The notes below the pieces were generated by a model. It saw nothing but the letters and a program-made list of their open reading frames with translations. It was not told the origin of the DNA and made no database searches. Below, piece after piece: positions 1 through 23,000 of a stretch of DNA of 64,000 nt (position 1 is the stretch's first letter; each line of letters begins with the position of its first letter). The translations under genes were made by a program, and so were the position numbers. Source of the stretch: Scatophagus argus (taxonomy: Eukaryota; Chordata; Actinopteri; Scatophagidae); contig NC_058495.1 in assembly GCF_020382885.2 (NCBI RefSeq), positions 4,271,627 to 4,335,626 on the forward strand, in the 5' to 3' direction.

Positions 1-9640
<9,640 letters not shown>

Positions 9641-10865
9641 GCCCCACAGAGCTAGAGTCTGAGCAGGACACCGAAGATGAGCAACCAGACTGGTTTAGCT
9701 GGAGCACTGAATGTAAGGACAGTGATCATATGCTGCCACTTAGTGAATGACTGATTGCAAAGCTGATTGTACAAGTTAGGCAGTTTTTAACATTGATCAT
9801 TAAGAGAGAGGTTTTACATTTAATCTTCAAACACTGTTCATTTTAGTGCTTGTTTTATGAACATGTTTTACATTGTTTTGCAGGCCTCTGTCCAGCACCC
9901 TGTACAGTCACTTAGTTTGCTACAGTCATTACTGCCGATTGATCTCATGCAGCATCTAGAATTTGAAAAACTCTCACACTTGTTTTGTAATATTTTGCAT
10001 CAGCCATTTACATGCTGCCAACACACAACCTTGTGCAACCATATGGGCAAATGTGTTGTTTTTGCTGGAGTGTGTTTGTGTGTTGGAGAGAGAGCATTAA
10101 TTACTGCCTTCAGCGGTAACACTTCTTCGATAAAGACTATTTCATGTGCCTTGAGGCTGATGTGATAAAAGCATCATTCATTTAGATCGTGTTTAATTCC
10201 TGTTGAAGGCTATGATTCCACAAATGTCTGCTTCTGTTTCTCTGCAGTCTAATGCCATAGTCTCGGAAGAATCCATGGATCTCCTGTGTTTTATTACTGC
10301 CAGTGAATGAACTGAGATTAAGAAATGAATCACTATCACTTGTGTAGCTGTCAAAGTGCATCAGGGAAAACTTTTGAACAGTGGAAGAGGCAGCACTTTA
10401 TCACAATGAGATTTGGTCATGTTCCTCCACAAGGTGGCACTATTCTACTGTGACATAGGTTTTTATGATTTCTCAGATCTTTCCCAAGGTGCTTGGTGTC
10501 AAAAATTAACACTGCATATTTCAGGTCAACTATTCCTACTGTCTAATCAAAGCATCACTTGGAACTTTTGGTCACTGAACTGGCTGTGGCATGAGTCCAG
10601 GGATTCGTTGTAATTAACTGGCATGTTTAAGCACAAGCTATAATCCATCCCTAAATCAAAAATGCAATTGTTTGATGGCAATAATACTGCAGCATGTAGT
10701 TGTAACAAACCACACTGTGTGACTGTGAAGCAGCTGAATCTTTTGGTGACTTCATTGTAGATATATGAATTCAAAGCAGGATCTGATTTTAAAGGCAAAG
10801 TTGCAGTTGCTTGACATATGGACTCAAATTGCAATATTGTTGTCATATGTGCGTACATATGATAT

Positions 10866-10962
10866 ACAGATGTGTGTGTATATACATATATATACATATA
10901 CATACACACATATATATATATATCTATACATATAGATAAATATATATGTATATATATAATTC
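10866..10962. repeat. TA/TATG-rich microsatellite, partly self-complementary
   Basis: Alternating purine-pyrimidine tract of TATA, TACATA and TGTGTG units. A TGTGTGTATAT arm and a downstream ATACATACACACA arm can fold back, so it is prone to hairpin or cruciform formation. Most likely simple replication slippage. Confidence 0.7.
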
Positions 10963-12649
10963 ATTTGCATTACTTCAGTTAAGCGCATCAAGCACAATTT
11001 TGTGTATTATTCTCCTGACAATCAATTTTAATTAAATTGTGAAAACTTTTATTTTATTCTTTTTACGTGTGTGTGTGTTCATTTCTCATGTGTCAGGAGA
11101 GTTTGCAGTCATGTAGAGGAATAGGGAGACTTGAAAGTCTCAAAAAAACCAAACCTGCCCTTGGCAATATAAAAGCTCGACACCCTGGTATGTGGTGGTT
11201 GATTCCTGCTGTGGAGCTGCGGGTTGATAATGCATGAGGACGCCTGGCAGGGGGTCCCCCTGATTTTCCTCTTGCTCATCACTCTGACTGCCAAAACACA
11301 CACACACACACCAGTTCTGCAAGACACCCTCATGGATTTAGTGACATCTATGTATAACGTGAGATCTGTCCCAGTTTTTTATGGTTTTTGTTACTGCATA
11401 ATATTCAGTGTGGGCACTAGTGTTTCCCCCCAGCATCAATGCACTCATGGACAGATAATGAGACGAAGCCTCCCACACACACACACTTCTTACACACAAA
11501 AAAATGGGAAAGTCATTTGTAATCTTTGTGCATCTCTGACAGTGACATTTTGCAAGTGAACCAGAACTCTAACGTGGTGCACATTAATGTCAGTATCTGG
11601 TTCAGATCGACACTGACTCTCTTCTGCTTCTTGAGTGTCCTCTTTTCTCCTCCTCCTTCTCCTCTCCCTTGGAAGGCATGGAGCACGTCAGAGTTACAGT
11701 TTCGATAGACTTGTTCCTGCAGCTGCAGTGGGACAAACCCTTTATTGCTTGGCTTTGCACTGTATAGCTTTCTAATTACAGGCAGGGTTCATAACACTGA
11801 TAACACAGGCCCTGAGAAAACAGAGCAGCATTGACTGCTTCTGTTTGCATAACACTAATTACTGTAGTTACAGTAAACAACTATTTCAAAAGACTATTTT
11901 TCTTGAGCTTTGGTTTTTCTATGCTGTAGCTGAACCTTTTGTGGAATCTGAGTAACAATAACAACAATTTGATTGGCAACGTGACCTTAAACGTACAATG
12001 CCACACATTGTGTATCACCACTTTTTAGATGCATGTAAAAACAGTAAGTTCCTCTTGTGACTCATGGGTAATTTGTACCAACTTTTTCCTTATATTATTA
12101 TTCGCAGGTGATTTAATCTTATTGTGTTCGAAGAGTGTAGCTAACAGTACAAATATGAAGTATCAGAGTCATAACATGCTAAAAAGACCTTCACAGGCCA
12201 CATTCCCAACCTTTTCCTCTGACATACCTGATACATACTGACATACTTTAACTTGTATAAAAATGAATAACTTTACTATTATACAAAATGGAAATGATGG
12301 ATTTCAATACGTCTAATCAAGTTAGCTCAAAGTGACACCTTCACGGTGCTTTGAGTGAAGTTATTAAAAATAAATTACATTTTTTCAATATTTTCAACTT
12401 TTGTGAGGAAAACATAGCCCATCTTGAGTCCACTTGTAAGATACACACTCTCTTGGAACTGCATTTTCTCTTGCCAGAGAGTAAGAAGCTTATCACCAAA
12501 TCTGTGAATTACCTCTCTCAGGATTCTGTGTCTGTTCTTAAATGTTGTCTGTTCTGGTCTTGTAGAGCACTATTCATGCTGTGTCCATGATGGATGGTTA
12601 AGATGAACTTCCCTCAGTTACTTGTACCTCCCCTTCACTGTGTGTGTGG

Positions 12650-12785
12650 AATTTTTTTTTTTCAATAAAAAAAAATATTTAAAAAAAATACAGTTATTTT
12701 AAAAAAATAAGCAGCAAATCCTCACATTTGAGAAGCTGGAACCATAAAATGTTTCTGCAGGAAAAATGACTTAAACTATTATCAC
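12650..12785. repeat. A/T homopolymer region and repeat fragment
   Basis: Runs of T then A (12650-12712) followed by AAGCAGCAAATCCTCACATT and GAGAAGCTGGAACC, a partial copy of the element at 6262-6583. The shared AGCAGCAAATCC motif supports the family assignment. Confidence 0.5.
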
Positions 12786-13328
12786 CATAGTTACCATATT
12801 TGTACTCTCTGTAAGTACAGAACTTCTGTAAATGTTAGTTACATTCACCACTGGGTTCAGGTTGGTGGGGAGTGTGTTTCCTCCTGTGTAGCTGGTAATT
12901 GGGTCTTTAAATTTTGAAGTTTCCTTCAGTTACTCCATGATGTTTCCATGTACCTTTCGGTGGAAGTCACATATCCATTGCAACAAACTCCACCCATCTG
13001 CGTTTCCAGTGGCGAATACCTGGATTACCTGAGGCTATTGTTCATACTTGGCAATGCTGCAGCATCCAGATTTGAGATAATACATTTGTTTGAAAAAAAA
13101 TATTTTGATTCCAGCTTGTGTGCCACTGACATTCCCATCATCAGCACTGAAAAAAAAAAATTGTCTCACAGAAGGTGCACTGGAGCTACAGCGGTCCAGC
13201 TCAAATGCCATCTTGTATTCACTGGGCTATTGATATCTTGTTCAAATTTTCCTGACACGGAGTGAAGCATGAAGCAATATGTGGAAATCTCTACTTGTGA
13301 TGGAAGCCAAAAAAAGTCAAATTTCTTT

Positions 13329-13372
13329 AATGTTTTTTTTTTTTTTGTTTGTTTTGTTTTGTTTTGTTTTTA
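13329..13372. repeat. T-run with (TTTTG)n
   Basis: A run of about 15 T followed by GTTTGTTTTGTTTTG units. Simple sequence. Confidence 0.75.
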
Positions 13373-14984
13373 AGTACCAGGAATACTCAACTGTGGGATC
13401 AGCATGAATCCTTAGAAGTTCTTAAACCCAGTAAATACAATATAGATACATAAATAAATGATGAAATGTGTGTTATATGCATGGTACATACTAAATTAAA
13501 ATAAAGAAGTCAAAACTGGATCCATTACAGTGTAAGATGTTTGAGCATATAATACATTTCTAAAGGCATTTTAAATTTAAGCTTGTTATCTTCCTTCAGC
13601 AGACTCTGTTTCTCTGTGTTACACTCACACGTCACTAAATGACTTGTCAGCATTGTTTGTCCTCAAACCAAATGAGTATAAAGCTTGTTTATTGGTTTCA
13701 ATAACGCTAACAAGCAATTTTTCAGGGCGGACACACAAAACAAAAGAGACTGAAATTCTAAATGTCGACCAGTTCCCTCAAGTGATTTGTAAACAATCGT
13801 TCTGCAATAAAGCATTAAACTCGTTGACAGACAACAGACTCATGGTGTAGATTTGGAATTAGTGTTGCTAGCACTCTGCAGTCAGTTGACTTTGTGAGAT
13901 CAAGAAAGAACAGGCCATGAAAAATACGGTCACAGTGTTTGACTGCAGAGGATATCCACCACCAAACTCTCTAATGAGTGTTGCTGAAGGTGCTCTGAAA
14001 GATTCTTGGAACTGTTTTCTGCTAAAAAAAAAAAAAGTGTATTTTATGCCAGCTACAATCTTCTGTTTTGGCATACCCTGAGAAGTAAACACTAACTCAC
14101 ATTTGTTTTTATTATCAACAACTAAAGATAGATGTGGATTTAGAAAGGAAGCCACACTCAACCATTACACTCACATGTGATTGGGAAACATCTTAGTGAG
14201 CTCTGTGGAATCGGATACATTTGGACTGTAGACAACAAGTTTGAAATTTAAAAAAGACATCTAAGAGTGGTGAGTTAGAAAAGGCTACCACACCTTTGTG
14301 AGCTGCTCCTCATCTCTGCTTATGGCTAGCAGCTACATTAGCGGCTACCACCATAACTCATCATTAGCAGCAGCTAACATACTCATATTGCAGCTGGCCC
14401 ATTAGCTGCAACTGGCATGACTCATCCATTAGATGCTACTAGCACTACTGGACCACATCCCCAACTGAACTGACAATGGTCAAGCTGCATTTGATCTTTA
14501 TTCGTAAACTGCCCATTGTAAGTCTGACAAAGTCAAAAGTGCAGTGTTAGTGCTGAACTCTTAAACTCCCAAAAAATTCCCTTAATTGTAAGGGGATCCG
14601 TCCAAAAACGAAAAAGATCCTCAGATCAAAGCTAGTTACTTAAAAATGTATGGACTTTTAGTGCGTTTTGGAACAAATTATTGCATTTGATTTACTGAAT
14701 TATTGATTGTGTGAAGTTACCGGATCCGGTTGAGGGCATTTCCTGCTCAGATACTGTGTCAGATGTGATAGCCCACATTTAGCCCACATTTTTGACAGGC
14801 TGTTGAAAAATCGTCATGGCTCCCATATGAAAAACATCTGATCTCTGTTGTATTGGTCTCTACCTCCAGAAAAACGACACAAAATAGCCTACTGATAAAA
14901 CATACCAATACAATAGGGTACCAGTGACAATACAAATCGGCTTCTTGATGTCCCTTTTTGGGACAAGCAGCGCTAAGAGACATC

Positions 14985-15060
14985 CAGCCAATCAGCCACG
15001 CGGACGCGCACTCCGGAGCGCGCACTCGGAGCCGGTGGTGGCTCTCCTCCTCTTAAGAAG
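14985..15060 (+). promoter_or_regulatory. probable draxin promoter (CCAAT box, GC-rich)
   Basis: A local CpG-rich island in otherwise AT-rich DNA. CCAAT in forward orientation lies at 14988-14992, followed by a GC-rich near-palindrome GCGCACTCCGGAGCGCGC (15006-15023) and a TATA-like CTTAAGAAG around 15051. A strong splice donor follows at 15244. Promoter function and its link to draxin (8.5 kb downstream, same strand, no intervening gene) are inferences. Confidence 0.45.
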
Positions 15061-15243
15061 CAGGAGACAGTCCGGGTACTCAGCACATCCCGGGGCGCAC
15101 GGAGAGAAGACTACAGAGGTGCCGCTGCTACTGCTGCTGCTTCTGCGTGTCGGACCTGTCCACCGTCAGCCTGCAGCCATATGACCGAGGTGCTAATCAA
15201 ACCATAAACAACAACAAAGGAAATAACAAACAGCCTACCGCGG
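15060..15243 (+). other. draxin: probable non-coding first exon of draxin, with a short upstream ORF
   Basis: GC-rich transcribed-looking sequence ending CTACCGCG|GGTAAGG-type donor (GT at 15244-15245). It would splice to the acceptor at 23698-23699, 22 bases before the draxin ATG. It contains a nine-codon upstream ORF, ATG 15181-15183 to TAA 15205-15207 (MTEVLIKP). The transcription start is not visible; 15060 is approximate. Confidence 0.45.
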
Positions 15244-16274
15244 GTAAGGAGTTGTCTTTATACACTAATTGCATGAGTGCTTGGCTTGGTTAATAGCGTT
15301 TCGCCGGGTTCACCCACACTGCTAACAAAAGCCCAGTGAGCTGTCGTGTCTTTAACGTCCTTAAAGGGTTTTTGCGTTGTTTAATTGACGTTCAGATGAG
15401 TTTTCTATGACTTTATGGAATGTAGGGCATAAACCCCGTGGTGCCTTATTTTATGTTAGATACACATACGATAGATCCTTTCTAGTTGTCAGTCCTGCAG
15501 AAATAATTGATTACAATGCTTATGAGAATTACAGATTTGTCACAGTTGTCCCGAACAATCTATTTTTATGTACCACAGGATCGCCATGATTTCCTTCTGC
15601 GCGTAAAAGCGCATGAATGTCTCATTTTAATAATATCACAAAACTTAATTTAATTAATGCTAATGGTTCCTTTTCCAGTTTCACTGACAAAGCAGGCAGT
15701 TTTACCTGCATGAAGAGTGTCGATTAACAAAATAACTGTTAGCAAACAGCAAATTAGATTTGGTTTGGTACCGGAAAGGCAGAGTTCACGCGATAATCAA
15801 TTGAACTTTTGTGGTGTTTCCTGCTGTCATGCTTTAAAATCAGATCGGCATCACAAAGAAATTTATTGGATGAGTGGTGAGGAGAATCAGAAATGATTGC
15901 AGCGATTATCTCTTCTTGACAGCTCATTGTTGCTCACTGCACACCAAAGACTGTGAGAAACTGCGTGTGTGTGTGTGTTTATGAGAGAGAGAGAGATAAA
16001 GGAAAGGATGGAGGTTGGGGGAAGCAAGAGATTAAAGTTGGGAGTCTCAGTGTGACACCATGCAATTAAAAGTGAAACCTGCTGCAAAGGAGCAACGTTT
16101 GTGTACTCACATTAATGAGATGATGTTCATTAATAGCAAGTCAATCAGCAGGGACGCATCAGACATGATCAGGAGTGTGAAGAGACCACATAGTGAGTCG
16201 ACCTCGGGCTAAAACTCAAAGCTCAGATTCACTAATAAGTAAAAAATGAAAAGACAACCCAAGGACACACTAAC

Positions 16275-16335
16275 ATGATTTCTGTAATTTCCCAGTCTGG
16301 GATTAATAAAGTATATCTATCTACCTATCTAACAT
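16275..16335 (-). repeat. reverse copy of the TTTATTGATCCC retroposon end
   Basis: TTTCCCAGTCTGGGATTAAT, AAAGTATATCTATCTACC: the reverse complement of the CTTTATTaATCCC..GGGAAATT plus GATA tail seen at 46003-46068. Confidence 0.5.
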
Positions 16336-17023
16336 CATTTGATGTTCAAATGGAAATTAATTTTAGTATTTTACAAAAAAGTGTGGAAGCATGAATTTTT
16401 CAAACCAATAGAGATTATCCAGCCCCAAAATGCCAAACAAGGACTCTAAGAACTTCTAAAGAATCTTTTTTTTTTCTTTTTTAGTTTTGTGACAGTCAGT
16501 ACACATGCAATTCTCTTTATTTAATTCACCCTGAGTTATGAGCTCCAGCCAAAAGGCTACACTACCAAACATCCATTCGCTCTCCCTCACCGTGTTCTGA
16601 AACTCGCCTTGAACATCACTGCCAAGCGTGTCTGCATCTGTTTGATCAAGTCTCTTTCAACATTGACAGGCAGTCAATGCTGCTTGCTTCAACCAAAGGA
16701 GGGGGAATGAAACTTTGGGTTCATATAATGCGTTTACATGCTTCACTTGATCAGCTCTAAACAGGAGTGTTTCCCCCCCTGCTGACCGGTCAAACTGTTC
16801 CCATGCGGAGCGTCCAAATGCAGCCCCAGGTGTCCACATTTCACGGGTTAGCAAAGAACAAATTTTGCTGTTGGTTTCGGAGGCCAAAGCTTTGTTGTTT
16901 TCTGTGTGTTCGAAGGGATTCAGCTGGTGTCCTTATCTGCCACGAAATGAAAGATGCCACCGACACTTTGTTCTAATTAAGACATTATAAATCCTCCCTC
17001 TGTCTAACTCTCCCGCTTTGATT

Positions 17024-17172
17024 TCAGTCTCTCTCCTTTCCCTCCCTCTTGTTTCCGTCTCACATCTTTCTCCCTCTCCTCTCCCACTGCATTACATCTT
17101 ATTTTCTCCTTTCCTCTCAGTACCCCCCACCCCTTCCTCCCTTTTGTCTCGCTCGTTCTCTCTCCTCTCTGT
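17024..17172. repeat. polypyrimidine (CT-rich) tract
   Basis: About 150 bases almost purely C and T (TCTCTCCTTTCCCTCCCTC and similar), interrupted by short CACATC/GCATTACATC pieces. Open frames over it on both strands are low-complexity artefacts. Candidate for non-B DNA but otherwise simple sequence. Confidence 0.7.
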
Positions 17173-17315
17173 GGGATGCCTCTTGCTGTGCTTCTGGTGC
17201 TGTTTGTGTCTCACAGCATTTTTGGAACATGCCTCTGTGTGGGTGTCTCGAGGAGGTTTCCCTGCTGTGAGTGTGTATTTGTGTGCATGCATTGATTGTA
17301 ACAGAGAGAACGTCT

Positions 17316-17334
17316 TTGTGTGTGTGTGTGTGTG
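17316..17334. repeat. short (TG)n microsatellite
   Basis: About nine TG units in draxin intron 1. Confidence 0.75.
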
Positions 17335-18204
17335 AACGTGCACATGCAGGCCTCAGTGCACTCAAACAGCAGATTCCCACGTTGCAGGATGTCACTGATG
17401 TTACCGTGCATCAGTGACAATGTTCTGCTCTCACCCCACATCTGTTGTACCTGCAACCAAATTACCACTGAATCATTTGGTGTCTCCCTACTCTCTGCTC
17501 TGGCTCACTAGCTGACAGATGGACCTTCCTTATGGCTCTTGTTTTTTTTTGTTTTTTTGTTTTTTTTATCACCCTGTGTTGCTTCCAGGGGCCTTTGCCA
17601 TCCAATATACACCTAAAAGCTGCAAAAATCCTCCCAGTCGATGTGTGAATCCCACACTATTGTTTGCAGAGGATTTTGGGAGACAAAGCGCTTTTATATT
17701 GCTGAAGTCAGTGGTATTGGCCCTTGAGGAAATGAAGTTTTATGGTGTGAACTGCAGTCTGGCAGAGGTGTTTATTATGCAGAGGCGTTCACGGGAGCTG
17801 TAATTTGGGTGCTTGTTACCCAGCTGATATTTCTGATAATTTGATGGTGCAAGGTAGACCTATTTTACATAAGATGAGCGATATGAAAGTAAGTGTTTAT
17901 GAGTGAAATACTCAGTGTTGCATTGCCGAATTGCACTTGTGACACGGCAGACAATACATTTATTTTTCTTTGTGTCTGCTACGTTTAATCGTTTCCTGTC
18001 ATTATCTGTCAGGTCTGTTGATAAATAATTAAGTTACTGCTCAGTGAACAGCACAGCAGGAGACATTTGGTTTGGTCCTGCGTACTTTCACACCCCCAAA
18101 GTGAACCGTGTGCCGGATGATTTGTCAGCTGGTAATAGTCCAGCACATAACATTAATTGTTGTTTTTACAGTCTATAGGTTTTGTGTGGATTAAACAAAT
18201 GAAA

Positions 18205-18330
18205 TGTGACATGTTAGCTGAGCCAGGGTGTCCCCCTGTTTGTGGTCCTTATGCTAAGCTAAGTCACTTGGCTTCTGGCTGTAGCTTTATCATCTCATCT
18301 AATTTTCCAAAATATTTGCTCTTCCTTTAA
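18205..18330 (+). repeat. dispersed repeat with ATGCTAAGCTAAG motif
   Basis: GTGTCCCCCTGTTTGTGGTC, TTATGCTAAGCTAAGTCACT and CTTCTGGCTGTAGCTTTATC in this order match a common teleost element (typical phrase 'tttccagtctttgtgctaagctaagc...ggctgtagcttcat'). Related copies: 31365-31535 (same strand) and 20545-20755 (opposite strand). Confidence 0.6.
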
Positions 18331-19553
18331 ATGTGTATTTTCGCTATGTGGCCTGGAAAAGAAAAAAAAGTCTTGAAGGTGGCCTCTGCCTGACCTGACA
18401 GCTCAGCTTCAACAGCCTGTTTCTGGAGTCTTTGTTTGCTGGATCCTTATGGCCCTGCTGGTTTCTATGAGATAAAACAACAGGAGCAGATGGCTCCTGG
18501 AGGTTTGGTGTCACAGCAGGTGAAGCTAAAAGATGCACACGTACAGCAGTTTAATACCAGGGTCGCCTCCTTCTCCGCCTCACTGCCTCTCACGCCTTCC
18601 TCATCTTGGCAGCAGATCAGGGTCCACTCGCTGTTAAGTATATTTTTGTGACAAGTGTCACAGAGGTGCCGCCATGCTTAAGGGACTGACCGACTGATCA
18701 CAGACTTGAGAGAGGTCTCTGATCTCATCACAGCTCCATCATCCAGCCCTCTAATAGAGTCCCTCCCCCTTGTAATTCCTGCTAAGATTACCTATCACTA
18801 CATAGTTATGACAGTGTTCTGATTCATATTTCCCTGGTGTCTGTCTCGCTCTCACTGCGCACTGTGCTTATAAAAGCTTCTGACATACACATATATTGTG
18901 TTTCCTATCAAACGTAAACAATAATAAACCAGTTTTAGCTTCCCTGCTCAGGCTTCCTAAAAATGCAGAATTGATTTTAAGATTTCATATATTCTTTATT
19001 GCAGCACATATTTCCTGTCCAAACTTTACTGAGCTCAGACATCAATAAACCCAACCTCAATAAATCCAGCGTAAAGATCTTAAATCCCACTTGAGATCAA
19101 AATGAGAGATAAAGTTGTCCAAGAACTGTTTTGTCCCTTTCAAAAAGCTTTATTTATATGTTGTTTTATACTCTGTTACTTCTGTGTTGTAAGCTTGCCA
19201 CATCATGAACATGTTCTATTGGCTGTAAGGCCACATTATCGTTTCTACTGCTTTAAAGTTGTGAATGAAGTTATAATGTACACAACAATGTATAATTTGT
19301 GATTTGAATGAAAATTAACATGCAATATGCAGCATGCATCTTGATTTATGCGTTTCACTGCAAATTAGTTATCGATCAAAAGTTAAAATTGTGGTCAAAT
19401 TGAAGAAGGTTTTCATGAATTCATTGTGAGGTCTCTTATTTTGAAGTGTTTCACCAAGAGTTTCACCAAACATTTATATCTGAAAAGGCTCTATTTCCAT
19501 TTTAGGGAGCCGAAAATGTGTTAACTTGAAACATGGTTTCAAATCTTGCTGTT

Positions 19554-19555
<2 letters not shown>

Positions 19556-19583
<28 letters not shown>
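19556..19583. repeat. poly(T) run
   Basis: Twenty-eight consecutive T. Confidence 0.9.
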
Positions 19584-19586
<3 letters not shown>

Positions 19587-20544
19587 ATGGCAAATGTTAA
19601 GAAATAAGTAAGCAACAGATAAAATGAGGGAAAAACTGTGCTTAGATATTCATTAATTAGCATTTAAAAAACTGGGGAATCGCCCTTTGGACTGCATTGG
19701 TGTCATTTGATCACATTCAGTGAGCAACATTAGGTAATAATGAAACTGATATTTACATATTGTTAAATCCTGACTGGGGCACAAGAATATGTGTGACAAG
19801 CTCACCAAATTCAACAGAAATGTCTCCAGCTTAAATAAGAAAAACTTTTACAATTTGATTCACTTTTCTGCACAGTATCAGTGACTGTTTAAATGTTGCC
19901 ATTGAAATGGTGCGTTATCTCATTTGGGAATGAAACTTGTCAGTTCCAGGCGACTCGTTTGGCCTCCCATCGCCTCCGTAGCAGATGCTCGCCCTGCTGC
20001 GCCCTGCCTACTACACACAGTCATGTATAATACAGGCTCTGGCAGGAGGCTTTGTTGTTCGTGGAGGTTGTTTATCACACACAAGAGACTGTGCTTAAAA
20101 CCCGGAATGCCACCCAGAGTGCTCCATTATCATCCCCATCCTGTGTCTCCTCAAAGGACCACCTGTTAGCAACACATGAAAGTGTGAGAGAGGAAAACAG
20201 GGCACTGCAGTGCTGAGACGCTCGCTCCCCCTCCATCTTCTCTTTCTCATGACAGGTCTATTCAGGCTGGAGATTTGACGTGGTCGACGCGTGGTGCCTT
20301 CTCTTTCTATGGAGGCCTTATGGCTTTCTTTTATGTCTGGAAAATTAATTTTTTGAAGGGTCATATTGTTTCTCACCTCCTGTTATTATCTCCACCTCAG
20401 CTGATTCTATGCTGGCTCTACATCTGCAAACATTTTGAGTGTTAATCCTAAATGAGATACACAGATATGACCAAGAAATTGATAGATCTGCTTTTCTTTC
20501 TTTTGATTCCTGACATCAAAGAAAAATCTCTTAAATCTTAAAGG

Positions 20545-20755
20545 AACATTAAAGTAATAGTCCACCAAAATTCTATTTAAGTATTTGCTACTCAAAGGGT
20601 AGATTGTGTGGGAGTATTTCTATGAATAAATGGCTTATTAGCTGTCTTGCTTGATTAGTTGAGGAGAACAATAACAGTCCCATGTCTGCACAGTAAATGT
20701 GATGTTGGAGCTGAGCAGATTAAATTAGTTTAGAAAGACTGGAAACGGAGAAAAC
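20545..20755 (-). repeat. dispersed repeat, opposite orientation to 18205-18330
   Basis: Reads AGTAATAGTCCACCAAAATT, CCCATGTCTGCACAGTAAAT, GAGCTGAGCAGATTAAATTA, AGAAAGACTGGAAAC: the reverse-orientation head of the family whose forward copies lie at 18205 and 31365. Confidence 0.55.
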
Positions 20756-21338
20756 AACGAGCCTACCAATCAAAATAAGGTTCAGGAATCAAAAGAAGAA
20801 AAAGCAGATCCGCCCAGTTCTTGTTGGTACCTGCATATCTCACTTAGGTTCAACACTGGTATATGAGCTGCCATTTTTTCAGTCAGAAATCAAGCATTTT
20901 CCAACTCGGTTACAAACTCTCTCATAGTACTGCTAAATGGTACGCTAAAATACATTTCTGAAAACATTTGAGGTGAAACATAGGCAATGGAGTACCAGAA
21001 TCCTGATTCATATCATTTTGCCTAGTTCAGCAGTTTGAACTGAGCCTAGTCCCTTGCCCTGGACAGACTCATTGATCCAATTTGAGGTGGACTCGCTGCG
21101 GCATATCCATCATGCACCATATGGCTGGATCTCCATAGAAAATGAATAGAATCTGTCTAGTCTATGGCATCCTTTAGATAATCCTCTATCTACACTGCCT
21201 CACCCTACAGTTCAGTTGGTTTTCTTATTAAATGACCCTTTTGGCCATACAGATTCCAGGCCACTTGACAGTATCATCACCTTATGTGTCAAGCAGACAG
21301 AGCGTGATCCTGTGTGTTTAGCATGACACGGCTGATTG

Positions 21339-21353
21339 CCCCCCCCCCCCCCC
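21339..21353. repeat. poly(C) run
   Basis: About 15 consecutive C; a frequent sequencing-gap hazard, length uncertain. Confidence 0.85.
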
Positions 21354-22699
21354 ACTCGGCTCCCTGATGGCCTGTTTGGAGATAAAGGTCTCACCTCAGC
21401 AGCCGGCCTCACACTCTTGTTTGCAAACTGCACAGCTGGTCAAACTCCCAGAGGCCAGCTGATGCAGTCTGCCTCTGAATCCCCTAGGACGTAGCCTCAC
21501 ACAGCAAATCTCCCCTTGCATCACCAGCATCCTCTCCTCCCTGCACACACAACCTACTGCCACTGTCTTGTTTTTAGAAACAAGTAGCCTACTGTAAACC
21601 CAAGGGTGTTCGTTTTAAACTTGGTGTGTGTCAGTGTGATGAAGGAGCAGAGATCTTAACACCATCCCCCCCAACTCCTCTCCTCACCCACACAGATACA
21701 ACACATGCACACACCATCAGCAGCAGCTCAATCCTTCCTCCCTTACTCCCCCATTGATTTTCTGTATGTCCTGCACCGTCACCGATTGTCTTTTAACACA
21801 AAGGAGTTAGCTTCCACAGCACCACAATGGTGTTTTCTCTGTAAGTGGACTGTCTCAGTGTTTAAAAGTGGACGACAAAACAAATCAAATCATATTTAGA
21901 AAAAATGCCACGACCTGTCGTCTTACATGACATGACCATTTTTATAATGAAAACAGCTGGTGTTGTCTCATCTGGTGTAATGTGTTTTGAATAAAAATGG
22001 CAGACAGTTGCACACTTGGTTTGGCTTTGGTTTTTGGTTAGAATATGGGAATAAAAGAGAAAAAGGTGCTTTCACTCGTAGGCTCAGCACCTTCATTTTA
22101 TTCACGTATGGACAAAGTGTTGGGCTTTTACTGCAGATACACAGAACCTCATATTTCAGTTCAGTCACACCTCGCAGATATGTTGACTTTTCTAATGAAA
22201 GGTACGGTTGGAGGGCTCTTGAGACCTGTGAATAGGCAGCGATGAAGGATGTGTGCTGTGCAGTTTCTCAAATTGAGTAAGGCATGAAGCTACAGGAATG
22301 AAGGCTGAGAAGTCATTTCTAAAAAGAAGCACAAGTGTCTGTCCATCTCTTTATCACCTCCACAAACCCAGCAAGGCTAGATAAATGGGCCCACTCAAGA
22401 GGCTGAGAGTGGTGTAGTCTGAATTTGTAGGATGGAAGAATGAACACAGCAGGACAGTGGACACATCACAACACCGGAGGACTTATGTGGTTTCAGATAG
22501 GGGCTTTAAATGCCTGGGGGTCTAAGTTAGTGAGGGAAGCCTTTTTGAGAATTTTTCAAAATTCTGCTTGTGTCAATTAGGGTTGATGTTTGCTCTCAGT
22601 ACACAAGTAAAATCTTTTATCCAAAGCTGTAGCTTAACAAGCCACCGACCGGCTATTGACAAAATAATACATACATACCTGAAACGACTACAGCCATGT

Positions 22700-23000
22700 T
22701 CATCAGTGTTTTTTTTTTTAACTAATTAGTTAGCACTGTAAAATGCTCAAAATGACCACCCTAACATGTCGATGTTTAGCAAATAGCTTATTATGGTTAC
22801 CATGTTCAGTACTGGTCAAATAGATAGGATGGACTTATGATGATGATGCAGGAGGAAAGGATCACTACGCTTACTAGCATTTATACTAATGGAGAAATGA
22901 ATGTGCGTGTCAAATTCCAATTGAGAAATTTCACCCAAAACTACAAATATTAACCTAATGGTGGCACTATATCAGAGGTCAGAGGATTACTGATGTCATT
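22700..23000 (+). repeat. dispersed repeat (GTGGCACTA family), degenerate copy
   Basis: Contains GCTCAAAATGACCACCCTAA, GTGCGTGTCAAATTCCAATT, TTTCACCCAAAACTACAAAT and CTAATGGTGGCACTATATCA. This is the order found in a widespread teleost element ('..accaaatttcatggcaatcc..gatatttcactcaaaaccacaaatgtcaacctcatggtggcgctag..'). Better copies at 28325-28860 and, reversed, 36360-36475. Confidence 0.55.

Larger units (their letters stand above)
9751..14984. other. intergenic region / PANK4 3' UTR, no gene recognised
   Basis: AT-rich sequence with several possible polyadenylation signals (for example AATAAA near 12663 and 13806) but none that fixes the PANK4 3' end. Open frames here are short and show no family similarity. 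Contains an AT-rich microsatellite, A/T-runs and repeat fragments listed separately. Confidence 0.6.

Noticed and set aside
10866..10962. AT-rich hairpin considered as a miRNA precursor
   Set aside because: Arms are imperfect alternating TA/TG units, typical of a microsatellite.
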